A stretch of 64,000 nt of DNA. Source: Bryopsis sp. KO-2023 (lineage: Eukaryota; Chlorophyta; Ulvophyceae; Bryopsidales; Bryopsidaceae). Made by a program: the position numbers and the translations under genes. Positions 18,465 through 29,089 of this stretch are shown here, in pieces. Below the pieces are notes generated by a model. That model was given only the letters and a program-made list of their open reading frames with translations. It was not told the origin of the DNA and did no database searches. The first letter of the stretch is position 1. Every line of letters begins with the position of its first letter. The stretch spans positions 3,782,001 to 3,846,000 of the forward strand of contig BSYQ01000010.1 of assembly GCA_030272585.1 (NCBI GenBank). Reading direction: 5' to 3'.

Positions 18465-19730
18465 ATGGCTGCAAGGCAGCAAAAAGACGGTCGCGCCATC
18501 ATTGTGCATTGGGCGTTTCGTCACAGAAAACCCCGCACGCTCCCCCGTCCCGCCGAACCTCGGGGCCTCGAGGCGCTACCCGACGCCCTCATTCGCGAAG
18601 TCGCGCAGAGTTTGAAGGACGCTCGCGATTTGGTGAACTTCCAGATGGCGTCTCAGTGTTGCAGGTTCGACCAGACAACAGCCTGTTTGGCGGTGAGCTG
18701 CAAGGCCCCCCCATATCCTCACTCCCAACTTGAACGGAAAAAAAATAAATATATTCTGACATCGAACTGCATAACACAATAATCCCATTCATGTATTTAT
18801 TTATTTATTCTTTTTTTTTTCTTACCCTTTTGTTTATTTTCGCTTTACCTTTTTGTTAATTTTTTTCTTACTAGGTCATTTCAATCAAATAGGAATTGAC
18901 AGGAATTTATAAAGAAGGTGAAATTCTCCTAGTGGTGTATCACTCGAAGGACAAGGAGTAATGTTGTTTTTATTTCTGGAATGAAATTAAGGCAAGTGGC
19001 GTCAGATGATATTCTTTGGAAGCGCCTGTGTCGAGATAAATTCGGAGTTCCATCCACTGCGAAATGCCCCAGCTGGAGGGATCTGTACAAGTGAGCGATC
19101 TGAATTTCCTGCAACTTTTTTTATTTCCTTTCATATGTGCTCTATTTTATTTCTTATTTCTCAATTTTTTTTATTTTCCCTTTATTTCTCCTTTATTTTA
19201 TTTTATTTTTTTGGGGGGGGGGTGGAAATCCGGGGTTCTCACTCTTTTTTTTTTGCTTATTTTTTTGGGGGAAATTCTGGGCTATCACTCTTTTTTGTGG
19301 TCTCTCACTTTTTGTTTTGATAGGTTCAATCATCGGCTACTGCACGATATTGTGATGTCTAAGAACTTGGGAAAACCCCTCAGCCTGGGCAACGGAAACG
19401 ATTTTCTGTTCATACAGGTGACCTTCTCTAACCGACCAAACAGGCATCATACTCATAGATCGTTTTTTTTCCCATTTCATTTCCCATTTTTTTTCACATC
19501 GAAGAATAGGAAAAAATCAGAAAAGAAAAAACAAGGCAAACCTCAACGTGACTTTTCAATGGATGGTTTTTCAGTTACATATAGATATTGCCAAGGAGAG
19601 AGTGATTAGCTTCCCACTCAGATTTCTGACTGGCAGGGATCCCAGAAATTATGCTCAATGTGCCATCGTTTATCGTTTGGTGTTTTATAGTTTCCAATGT
19701 CAAAAGCTTTTCCCTTTAATTTTTGACTGA
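18465..19730 (+). CDS. F-box protein (4 exons)
   Basis: Exons 18465-18664, 18992-19090, 19324-19417 and 19575-19730 join in phase to give about 182 residues. The F-box is split over exons 1 and 2: LEALPDALIREVAQSL, then LVNFQMASQCC, then VASDDILWKRLCRDKFG and SWRDLYK. F-box proteins bind SKP1 and recruit substrates to SCF ubiquitin ligases; no substrate-binding repeat is recognisable in the short C-terminal part, so the target is unknown. The exon 1 donor (cag/gttcga) is not a consensus site but keeps both phase and the F-box pattern; a consensus donor at 18695 (gtgagc) would break the phase. An in-frame ATG lies upstream at 18384. Further 3' exons beyond 19730 are possible, since a pyrimidine-rich tttcag follows near 19765. 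Confidence 0.72.
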
Positions 19731-20204
19731 ATGTGAGAATGACTGTTTTTGTTTTTCTGTTTCAGATTCCTTGACTTTGAAAAGACTTTTTCGGCTAACC
19801 TTTGCCGTGGTTTTGAGCAATTGGGTTGGATTGTACAACAATGTATTTTTTTTTGTCTTTTCGTGGTGATGTATTTCTACTTTGACAGGGAACGGTAGTT
19901 GGGAAAGGACTATGCAGGCATTTTCCAGGAACTATTTTGTAATTGATTGATTGTTGTTGTTGCTCCAAACGAAAAACGAAAATGGAATATTTTTGGAAGG
20001 AAAAAAACAAGACTTCTCAGACTATATCTGTAGTCCCCTTGCCAGAAATAAAAATTTGAAAAATAGATAATGCATACTAAGAGAAGCTGGACATGTTACA
20101 ACAAACGTAAACAAGAAATTCAGGACTTCCCTTAAAAGGTGCTGTAAGAAAAGAAACTGACAACGCCCAACCCCTTCTTTTTCATATCAGGTTGAAAGAT
20201 ATAT
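19731..20204. other. Spacer downstream of the F-box gene
   Basis: No gene recognised; AT-rich with short T runs. It may contain the 3' untranslated region or an unrecognised last exon of the F-box gene. Confidence 0.4.
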
Positions 20205-21120
20205 TGATGTTGGCATTGGTTGTCCCCATCAACAGCACTCTTCTTTTGTTTCAAGAATAAGAAAAAACACAAGGCACTCAACAGTTTGGTTCTTCGCAAG
20301 AAGAAAGCATAATTGGAATTCTTGTTGGGGATGATCATTGGAGGATTGAGAATTCATGGAAGAAAACATTTTGGGACCTGGGGTTTGTTGTGTTTTTTGG
20401 TGAGCCCCTATTGCCCTTTAAAAGCGCATAAAAATTGAAAAATTGGTGTTTGAAAATTTTGTGGGAGACAACATTGTTAAAAGACTTTTGTTGGGGATCA
20501 GGGAAATGAAATTTGTGGGTGGGAATAGAAAAATGGGGCATCTGGGTTTCGCTGTTTTGGCACAATTGCAATATTTGGCACCAGCTCAAATTTCGGATCT
20601 TCTTTCCTCTGACAATAATTCGTTTCTCGTCTACACCATCAACAATTTTCTCTTTCCAGCCCCACCAACAGACAGGCCTTCGAAGTACCCAGCATCTGGA
20701 CGGTTAACTGCAAGTTGCCGACCGTCCCAACCAATTTTCTACCCCTGTCCTACCCGATTGACCACACAAGAACCCATGCGATTGGAGGTGGACCACGAGT
20801 CTTCTTATCAGCCTCAGAGAGCCCTTTTGTTGACGGTTACGAGTCCTCGCTCGCCTGTATCGCAACCTTGCCCTGAACTCTGCATCACTCCGCAACCATC
20901 GAAGCAAAAATGATTCTAGGAGTCTCGCGGCGAGACTCCTAGAATCCACGCGTGGCTAGCCATACTGCTGCCATCAGTAGTTTTCATGGCGGCGTCTCTC
21001 CCAGACACATGCCCAAGCAGGTAGGAACAAAAGGCACGCACATTGCATGTTGATGACTGTATGACCTGCAAGCTTATTGACTTGACGTACCCTTCTTCCT
21101 TGTAGCCAATCGTGCACGGA
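20205..21120. repeat. Diverged upstream copy (block Y) of the thrombospondin-gene promoter and first exon
   Basis: This stretch matches, in inverted orientation and with many differences, about 38690-39450, the 5' flank, first exon and first intron of the intact gene on the minus strand. Shared landmarks are ttcttttgtttcaagaataa, gacttttgttgggga, tacccgattgaccaca, atgattctaggagtc and gtaggaacaaaaggcacgca. It is clearly older or less homogenised than the 21613-22646 segment. Confidence 0.8.
20912..20946. repeat. Perfect palindrome in decayed exon 1
   Basis: Arms gattctaggagtctcg and cgagactcctagaatc (16 bases each) flank the 3-base centre cgg. The intact gene has only the left arm start at this site, so the palindrome arose in this copy. 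Two smaller palindromes, ccacgcgtgg and tggctagcca, follow directly. Confidence 0.95.
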
Positions 21121-21195
21121 AGGTGCAGCAGTGGAGACATGTGCTCCTGGATAGGGAGGATGGCAATGCGGAGAAGACACATGGCTAGCGGATGT

Positions 21196-21243
21196 GGAAT
21201 TCAACGCTATCCGATAGCGTTGAATTCCAGCGAGGCTCGCTGG
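21196..21243. repeat. Pair of overlapping perfect palindromes
   Basis: Arms ggaattcaacgctatc and gatagcgttgaattcc (16 bases) flank a single c at 21196-21228. A second palindrome, ccagcgag-g-ctcgctgg, occupies 21227-21243. Neither has a counterpart in the intact gene. Confidence 0.95.
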
Positions 21244-21612
21244 TATGCCGCCGTCACTGGAGTGTGGTTCGCATCTTGATTCTGTTCGGAATGTTGCTGG
21301 GGGGTCCTTCCATCAGTACGGAGGATAACTTGGATCTGTGTCGTTCAGATGGGGTATGCACGCAGGACGAAAGCAGCAACTTCCTGTGCGGAAAGCACGA
21401 AGTCCACAGAATCCTCCGCGACGCTGCTCTTACGGTATACTCCTCTCTCCCTTGTGGAGATGGTATCGATAGTCGCCGCCTTCAGGATTGTCGCATGTGG
21501 AGGGTCGCAATGACTGTTGTGCTTTTGGATAGGGTCGATGCGTAAGGGCGTGCAAGAAACACAGCACAGTCGAAGCCTGCGACTTCGGCCCTAATAGGAT
21601 TCTTGGTCGCAG

Positions 21613-22646
21613 TGGCGGTGCTTGGGGCGCTGGCGGCAACTGTTCTCTTCTTTCGCCGGAAAGGGTGAGATAAACCGCTTGTGGCAGCTCTTATTTACTA
21701 GTTTTGGAACAATGAAAGGGACCAAGCATTCTTTCAACTGTTGCTCCAGGGAAGCAAAAGATTCAGGGCAAGACAGAGAAATCCCTGTGCTTAGCCAGCT
21801 GGAGCCGGATCTGGAGAGTGGGCTTCCCCCCATGGAAGCAGATGAAGGGCGCTACAGACACGGGGGCATCCCCGACCACATCACCTTCATCCCCCCCCCA
21901 AGGATCCTTGAGTTTGTCCGGACAAACTCCACAGCCAGCGGAAGCGGAGATGAGGCGGTCATCAGTATCGGTGCGCTTTCCACTCGACCTTCCATTCAGT
22001 GATCTCTGGAAGAACAAGTTCACCCAGAGTTTTGAAGTCCCTGCACATCTCAGCCGAGATATTTCGGGCTCTCAGCATCCTGGGTGTGAATTTGATGTCG
22101 ACTGTTTTCGAACTGACAATAAATTGTGACTGGACTGACATTTTTTTGGATTGTGATTCACAGAGGACATCCCTGAGCCGTATGCCGCCCCTCGCCCCTA
22201 CAACTTCTGAAGCCAAGACAGCGGACGACACGCTGAGCCCCCGATATTTCATGATGAACGGGGAAGCTGATTTGTTTCGAGTGGTTTTGAAAAGAGACCA
22301 ATGAACAGAAAGATGTAAAAGGTCATTATTGACCCCCAAATGGTTGTGTTTTGAGTATTTCCATTGGCTTCAGTGGGAGCTTAAGGTGTGTTGCCTGAAA
22401 GAAAAGTGAAACTGAAAAGGGTTGCTGAGCTTTCCCCCAGGCTTTCTCCACAAGATTCTCAAAGAAATGCACAGGCCTCAACCTCCAGCCCTGAGCAGAC
22501 ATTTCAAACATAAAGTGCTGATTCATGAACACCATCACAGATCTCTCTGAGTTGTTTCCTTTTCTTGTGGGTGTGGGTGTGGGTGTGGGGGAGGGTTGCT
22601 CATCTCCTGTCAGTGGAGCGAATGGGAACTGGCTTGCACATATGGC
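21613..22646. repeat. Left arm of near-identical 1.03-kb inverted repeat
   Basis: It matches 34555-35589 in reverse orientation with only scattered differences over its first 700 or so bases, including the transmembrane end, the following intron, the tail exon and the 3' flank of the thrombospondin gene. Divergence rises towards the outer end (after about 22340). The similarity ends abruptly after ggcttgcacat. Confidence 0.92.
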
Positions 22647-22649
22647 CAG

Positions 22650-22810
22650 TTTTGGGTTATCTGGGTTTTTATGGAAATTGCTGTAAAACAGTTAGGAGTC
22701 TATTCACGAGAATTAATGGTCTCCGTCACAATTTCTGCCATTCCGATTTTGCAAACGAGACGGTCACTATTACAATACCTATTGCTCTGTTCAACAATGC
22801 CCCAGCTAAC
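22650..22810. repeat. Block X: copy of the far upstream flank of the thrombospondin gene
   Basis: Similar, inverted, to about 39465-39625 (shared ctattcacgag, atttctgccattccgat, gcaaacgagacggtcactat). In the intact locus this block lies upstream of the promoter; here it follows the 3' flank, as expected if a second tandem gene copy once started here. Confidence 0.75.
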
Positions 22811-22953
22811 CCACAAGTGTACCTTTCAAAACCACCAAGAATGTATGTGTGTGTGGAGTCCATTCTTTCTTCTGGCAGGGGGACGAACAAGTGGTTTTCA
22901 CCCAATTTCGTGAATTTCAAAATGATGTCAGTCAAGACAAAAGCCCTTTCCTT

Positions 22954-25376
22954 TCACGATTTACTGATGAGGCCCTGTTCCCGTGCAAAAGCAAATATTC
23001 CGCCAGCTTCGATCACAGGTTTCGCCTGGTCAGTTGGGGGCACACAAACAAAAAGAGATTTCAAAATCCTGTACATTGTTCGACAGATATCCACTTTCGG
23101 CTGTATAGTTTCGCTGCCTTCTGCCAGTCAGCAAAAAAATCATAATGGTTTTGGACAAGGAAAAAAAGAGCTTGAAAAAGCAAAAAGAACGAACAGAAGT
23201 CCTTTGAACAGAAAACTCACCTCCCCCAAATCTTGCATTTTGTAAACCTTCCCCGTCTCGACATTCGTCAATGTGTCATTTGAAAGATCCAATTCAACTT
23301 CCGTCCCTTTTCGATTTAATGTGCAATAAAAAGACAAAAAAAAGTAAGGCATAAAAACGATTCGAAGGAATCATGACAGTTGAAAGAAAGGGGACGTTTG
23401 AATGGCGAATAGCAAAAAAAAATAACATAATAATATAATATCATTCACTGATGGCACTATTCTGCAATATATTCTCCAAACTGTTTTTATTATTGGCATT
23501 ATCTTTACCATTACTCATTTGATCGATTGAAAAAGGCATTCTTTTTTGTGCGTGAACGGCTTCTGCCGGATATATCAAGAAGAAAAATACAACACAAACC
23601 TCAGCAAACCTCAGCAAACCTGGAGAACGTCAGGTAAATTTTGATGGAATACCTTCCAACCCTTAACAAAACACTAAAAATATCGAATAACATTATCCCC
23701 TGAGCAAAAAACTAGTACCTGTTTCGAACTGGTCGCACAATCTTTCCTCTGTTTCAACAGGGAAGAGCTCCCCACTGCACAACATCAACTCCAAATTCAT
23801 TCCACAGATTTTAAACGTAAGACCCTTTGTTTACACATAAAAAAAAGTGGGAAAAAAAAAGAAAACCTCATGTCTTTAATTTTTGTGCTTGGATTGTTTA
23901 GGAATCTCACTCACGTCGCCATGCAATTTCTGAAAAAAATGCGAGCATAGGATTGAGCAACCACAGCCATCGAACCTATTCAAAAAATAAACACAAATAT
24001 GAACGTACACTCAGCACATGGATTGCAGACCTCATCGTTCTCAACTTTTTCTTCTTTCCCTTAATTTTCTCTTATCCATAGATAAAACTGCTTTCCGTTT
24101 CTTTTTTTGCTTGATTTTTGTCCCGAATTTTTTGTCCCTAGAAAGATGCACTAGTTCCCCTTTTCTTTAAAAATCAAATCTTGGTCTTAAGTTCAATCTT
24201 GATTCTTGAAAACGATTTCTTTCTTCTTCCTTTCTTTTTTCTCTTTTTTTTTTGGGGGGGGGGGGGCTGCAGATTGTACCTGCAGCACCCAATGCTACAG
24301 GGGCATGCTCCCGAGAACTTCCACATCCAAAATTCTCGCCAGCAATGATAACTTTGTAGTCAGTTTTCATAGTGCCATCTTTTACGAATCTGTGCACGCA
24401 TTTACCTCGAGTCATTACATTAATATTTCATTATATGTCGTTGGAGAATTCACTGCACAACTAATTTTCTTCAAGTTGAAAAAAACCTGACAAAGCAGAA
24501 GAAGAAGACGAACATACAGGGCTGCACACTTCTGCAAAGAGGTCGACAAAAGCTTGCCAATTTTTTTTTGGAGAAGCTCTGTCTCTACAGAAACAAATTA
24601 AAAAAATCCCCCAAATGGTAGCTGCATGCAATCAAGAAATCAGTAACACTTGAAGGAAGAAATTAGTAATATCACCTGGTGGGGTAAAGCGCTTCAGGAA
24701 GACCATACATTGCATAGCTTCCAAGTTGTTCGTATTCTGCAGGCTGGGGGCAAAATCAAAAGCAAGAGGGGGAAAAAGTAGAACTCAACATTTGTCCTTC
24801 GAGAAACATCCAATAAATCATTCAAATTTGCATCATTTCACAACAAAAAATCGCACTCCATGCACCGTGCAGAAAAGAGTTTCCCCACCGATGTGTAAAG
24901 AACCAAAGCTATCTTGATTTTATCTTGAACTAAAGAAATCATTAAGAGTTACGAAACTCATCTGGGTGTTTTTTTTTTGCTCACCTTGGAAGGCACCAGG
25001 GTCAAAAACTCAGCAGGAATGATTTGGTCCGTGTCGATATTCTGCACCCCACAAGACATCGCTTAATTTTTTTTCAATATCTAATGAAAGCTTGAACTGG
25101 CCGATTTTTCCTCCACGCACACATTCTCCACCGATACTTGATTCTCATCTATTCAAGGCCTGATATGCTCAATTCCAAAGTTTTTGTCAGGGGGCGTATC
25201 TACAGTGAACTCACGTCCTTCGCGACGAAGCATTTTCCACGCACGACGGTGGTTCCTGGGGGCACCTTGCACGTGGTTTGCAAAGCCGAACGCGACCGCC
25301 CGCCGCCTTTCACGGATGGGACCCTCACGGTTCTGAAAGCGCTGGGCTTCAACGACACCCCCTTGGAAACTCGCAT
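22954..25376 (-). CDS. LEUD: 3-isopropylmalate dehydratase small subunit, plastid type (8 exons)
   Basis: Exons on the minus strand: 25376-25215, 25041-24985, 24743-24676, 24389-24280, 23975-23915, 23774-23719, 23306-23221, 23025-22954, all in phase, giving 223 residues. The protein is the small subunit of isopropylmalate isomerase, which moves the hydroxyl of isopropylmalate in leucine synthesis with an iron-sulfur large subunit. Family landmarks: [25 protein letters not shown], the swivel-domain [26 protein letters not shown] and the C-terminal [14 protein letters not shown]. Residues 1 to about 45 are rich in Ser, Arg, Val and Lys with few acidic residues, a plausible plastid transit peptide. 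An in-frame ATG at 25442 could extend it. In glucosinolate plants such subunits also serve Met chain elongation; here plain leucine synthesis is the simplest reading. It is divergent from the gene at 26352. Confidence 0.93.
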
Positions 25377-26351
25377 CTTGGCGGATTGACTTTGAGCACG
25401 AGGAGAGGTTGATTTAATAAACGACCATGGTTGGCCAATCATTGCGCTGATTGGGAGAATACTTCATCCGTCATGGGGGGGTTTTGTCTCCTGTGTGGAA
25501 GCCTACTCGTTGTTGTGCTGAAGCTATGCGGCTTTCGTGTCCCGACGCGCAGACAAACAACGGCGGCAAGGGGAGTAACGCGCGCGATTCACGGCGCCAT
25601 GAGTGGTGTTCGTCGTAACTGCGATCGCCGCCTCCAAAAAACGAGGAGGGAAAAAACGGGGAATGGTGACCATTACCTAATGCAGCGAATCTCCTCCCCT
25701 TGATTGCTGCACCTAGGCACCTGGAGATTCATCAGCTCTCAGCGCGCGTTTTCCCAGTTCCTCTTGTTTGCCCATCAGATATATTCCAGCCGAATCGATC
25801 GTAAACCGGTGAGTATGTGCAGCCACGTGCGTTTTTTCCCCCACCTTCGGTATAGGCCCCAGCGTGGGCGTTGATAACGCGACGAACATCACTCCCTTGC
25901 CCCGCGGCTCGAACTATTCGATGCGTCCTCCGTAGAGCGGTGAGGGCTATATGTTCACTGCGAGGTCGCGTTTGATTCCGGCTCGCCGCACGAGTGGATG
26001 CGCGAAACGTATGCGCTTGGAGCTGCGACGAAATAACATGAACGAATATTGCACGTGCGTGCTGCAGCACTTTTCAATAACGACCATTAAGGGCCGATAA
26101 GGGCGTGACTGGGGAGCTTGTAGAGCTGCATCCCAAAACGCCCTGGCCCAACAGCGCACTCGTAGGGTCAGGCGGGGAGGTGATGTGCGCAGGACAGTTA
26201 CGAATTCTGACGACCAGGCTTTGGTGAATTGGTGATTCTGAAAGAAGCGTAGAACATTGGATATGGATGCAGGCGCAAGCAAGCGACATTTTTGTGTTGG
26301 GTCCATCACAATTAAGGGAAATGTTCAAATTTGACAGGTCTATCAGCTCAA
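25377..26351. other. Divergent intergenic region
   Basis: 975 bases between LEUD (-) and the plastid-type membrane protein gene (+). No coding region is supported, despite short open frames. It is more GC-rich than its surroundings and should hold both promoters. Confidence 0.5.
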
Positions 26352-28012
26352 ATGGCTGTCTGCCACTATGGAATGCTTCTGGGGGTCACCTCGACCCCCA
26401 TTGCCAAGGTGATTGAAGCGATTTGATGGATCTTTTGGTTGTGAAAGAGTTTTTCATAATGGCCCGGTTGCTCCTAATTACCCCAGGAATTCAATCGAGT
26501 TTTTTGCAAGTCCCTCCAAGAATTTCATGATGCATGTTTTTTTTCCCAATCGGTGCATTTGAGATGTCCCCCATTTAGATTATATATATATAAAATGTGT
26601 TCAGAATGACTAATTGCAGCGGCAATGGGATATAGGAAGGCCTATATAACTTTGTGAATATCCTTTTGCTGGGGTTTTGTCAGGTCCCCTGCCTTCATCT
26701 GGCAAACCAACCACGGTGCCCAGCTCCTGTGATTCCAACCCTTCGATTTGGACTGTTCGGCCGATCTGATTGTCGCAAAATTGTCCAACCCCCTCTCCAA
26801 GTTGCTTTTGCAGGTGGAAAAAAAAATGAGAAAAATGAGAAAGGAATTTCCAAAAAAGGAGTCAATTCAATTGCATGAAAGGGATGTTTTTGAATCAATG
26901 GATTGAGCCCTGTCGCACTGAAATTGAAGTCACCTTTGCTTATTTTGGGCCAGAAATGGCCTGCTGACATAGATTGGACGTTGGAATGAAATTTGGGTTC
27001 TTATGAGCATATATATATTGGGCTATTAACCAGGTGGTTCTGGAGGAGGTGGCGGAGGCAGCGCCGGTGGTGGGGGTGGAGGTGGAGGAGGCGGAGGTGG
27101 AGGCGGCGGCGGTGGTGGTGGATTCCCTGTGGGGATTCTTGTTGTTTTCTTTCTTGGGCTGTACATCACCAAGAGGGTCATTGGCCGCGATGCCTCCAAA
27201 AACGCCAAAGACTCCAAAGGTCAGCTTTCTTTCGATTTCCCCCAACCGCTTCCTGTGTAATATAATGTCCAACATCCTTAATTGCGTTACAGTGAGGTTG
27301 GAAGCCTTGTGTTGCCCATCCTCTGAGAATTCAGTTACTGATGCTGCATGTCTGACTGCAAAGGATTCGGGATGAATTGCAGTTTTTGTTGATAGCCAGT
27401 TTTGATTTGTTGGCCCAGCTATTTGTTCGAAACTGGATTTGATTCCTCCTTGAAATCTTGATCCCATTTATCCCTTTTTTCCATTTGCATTTAATGGAGC
27501 TCCGATGCTTCCCTGTGTTTTCAGATGTGAAAGAAGAAAAAATGGACCTAGGCAAGAAAATCCAGGCCATTAAGACTGGTGGCAAGGAGGAGGAGGAGCC
27601 CGTCCAGGCTTCTGCTGGAAAGGGTGCCGATGCCAAAGCCGATGCTAAAGCTGATGCCAAAACCGACGCCAAAGCCGATGCCAAGACCGATGAACCTGAG
27701 AAATCCTACAGGAAGCAGCGACAATACATGCTGGGCGGGGCCTTGTTTTTGGTGGCGGTTGCCGTGGTCAAGGTGTTGCTTGGGGGGGATGAGGAGGAGG
27801 GGGGCGAAGGGGGTCTTGAGGACAGCGTTGCAGAGGCGGCTGCGAATGCTGTGACGAGTGCTGTGGCGGAAGTCGTGGGCAACAGCAGTGGAGCCCCGTC
27901 AGCCCCACCAGCCCCATCAGCTCCGGCTCCTCCACCAGCCCCATCATCTCCAGCTCCAGCCCCATCAGCCGCTCCAGCGGGGACAGAAAACTCCACAGGC
28001 CTCAACGACTGA
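26352..28012 (+). CDS. Unrecognised plastid-type membrane protein with poly-Gly, two membrane spans and Pro/Ala/Ser tail (4 exons)
   Basis: Exons 26352-26408, 26684-26813, 27034-27219 and 27525-28012 join in phase (0, 1, 1) to about 286 residues. Order: a basic, hydroxylated leader of about 60 residues (MAVCHYGMLLGV...) resembling a plastid transit peptide; a run of about 30 almost pure glycines with two serines; a first membrane span (FPVGILVVFFLGLYITK); a charged linker with an ADAKADAKTD repeat; a second span (YMLGGALFLVAVAVVKVLL); an acidic Gly/Glu patch; an Ala-rich helix; and a Pro/Ala/Ser tail ending ENSTGLND. I do not recognise the family. Poly-glycine before a membrane anchor is known from the plastid envelope protein Toc75, where it stops import at the envelope; the analogy is inference only. 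Introns are short with consensus ends. Confidence 0.75.
27034..27125 (+). repeat. GGN microsatellite coding poly-glycine
   Basis: Imperfect (GGN)n trinucleotide repeat encoding about 30 consecutive glycines; its complement gives a spurious poly-proline frame on the other strand. Confidence 0.9.
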
Positions 28013-29089
28013 GTGCCTATCTGCTTGCTTTTTGCAAGATAAACACCAAGGGGGTGGGGGTTGTCCCTTCTGGGGGGGGGGTCTTCAGGGGGGCTTTTGT
28101 GTGAAAGTCGGGGTTTTATGATTTTCTGGAATCATGTGAATGGCTTAGAGGGAATGTATGGAAAACTTTTGAAGTGCTGAGGTCAAAAATTTTGGATCTT
28201 TTTTTTGTTTTGTTTTGTTTTGGTGGAATGCTTGACTGGTAAATTACGGACGTCGGGAGGAGATCGACATCCTAGAAATTTTTATGTTTTTTGACAGAGA
28301 GGAATATCCTTTTTTTTGTTTCTCATAACTCTTTTTTTTGTCGTCGATGCAAATTTTGGAATAAAAAAAAGAAATGGTTTTGAAACGGCTTTTTAACCCT
28401 CGAGTATCGTTGCTTTTCTTTTTGCTTGCACGATTTTGATGGGACCCTTATGTATATACTTCCTTTCACGAAATGTATGCTTTGTTTTTTTTTTTGACAG
28501 GGCAAAACTTTGTAGTTGAAAGAAGTGGGTTAGTTTTTTTTTGTTTTTTCCTTTTTTTTTTTTTTTGGGGGGGGGGGGCTGTGATGGTGGAGCTTTTGAA
28601 TGGAACGGAATCGAATTACATTTTTAAATGTGGTGTTTCTTTTTTTCTGGTTGAAGAAAATGCCTTCTTGCTATGTGGCAGGTAGAAACACAGGAGAGAT
28701 CCTCTGAAGGAAATTTTTGCACCAATTGTTCATGCTTTATTTTTCCAAAAAAGCATCTAATAAAAGAGCCCACTTCGCCAATTAAATTTTCTGACTCTGT
28801 GGCTTGTGCAACATATAATTTTTTAGTTTCAGTAAAACATTTCCAAATTAAAAAAAACATACGTACACATGAAACTTCCATCCACAGGACAGTAGAAAAA
28901 AAACGAAAACAAAAAAACAAAACAAAAAAACGCCTCCCACATTCATGCTCGTTTGCATCTTTTGATTGCACGAAAACCTTTTGTTCCGCCGTACATGACC
29001 CGCGCCTTTTTTCTGCTTGTGTGTTTTCCTTCAAAGAACTCGTTCAAAGAAACACAACACAGCACGACTCGGCGGCCGTTTCCATCGCG
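28013..29089. other. Spacer between the plastid-type gene and CtpA
   Basis: No gene supported. It contains a T-run/G-run junction at about 28552-28578 and several A and T homopolymers. The end includes the CtpA 5' region. Confidence 0.5.

Larger units (their letters stand above)
20911..22002 (+). pseudogene. Decayed paralogue of the thrombospondin/EGF membrane protein
   Basis: The first exon begins ATGATTCTAGGAGTC like the intact gene at 38873, but a palindromic insertion gives a stop after ten codons. The first intron (from 20976ish, gtaggaac) is kept. The large exon with thrombospondin and EGF repeats is absent. A diverged relic at 21270-21420 (STEDNLDLC ... GVCTQDE) recalls the ILTEDKVGLC ... 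ICELDE segment of the intact exon 3. The last two coding pieces, the transmembrane end (VLGALAATVLFFRRKG, to about 21662) and the cytoplasmic tail exon (21752-22002, ending STRPSIQ), are essentially identical to the intact gene. It therefore looks like a pseudogene with a homogenised 3' end. A short novel protein using the conserved tail cannot be excluded. Confidence 0.75.

Noticed and set aside
21818-22129. A 103-residue frame (also 35074-35385) as the tail of the membrane protein
   Set aside because: It would need phase 1 entry, but the gtgaga donor after the membrane span leaves phase 2; the frame ending STRPSIQ fits the phase and has a normal acidic composition.
21962-22339. A 125-residue minus-strand frame conserved identically at 34864-35241
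   Set aside because: It is antisense to the tail exon and 3' flank of the thrombospondin gene. The identity comes from the inverted repeat, not from protein selection.
25431-26328. Several 80-120 residue frames between LEUD and the plastid-type gene
   Set aside because: Overlapping frames on both strands in GC-richer DNA, with no start context, splice partners or family resemblance.
27026-27217. Poly-proline protein on the minus strand
   Set aside because: It is the complement of the GGN repeat that codes poly-glycine in a supported plus-strand exon.
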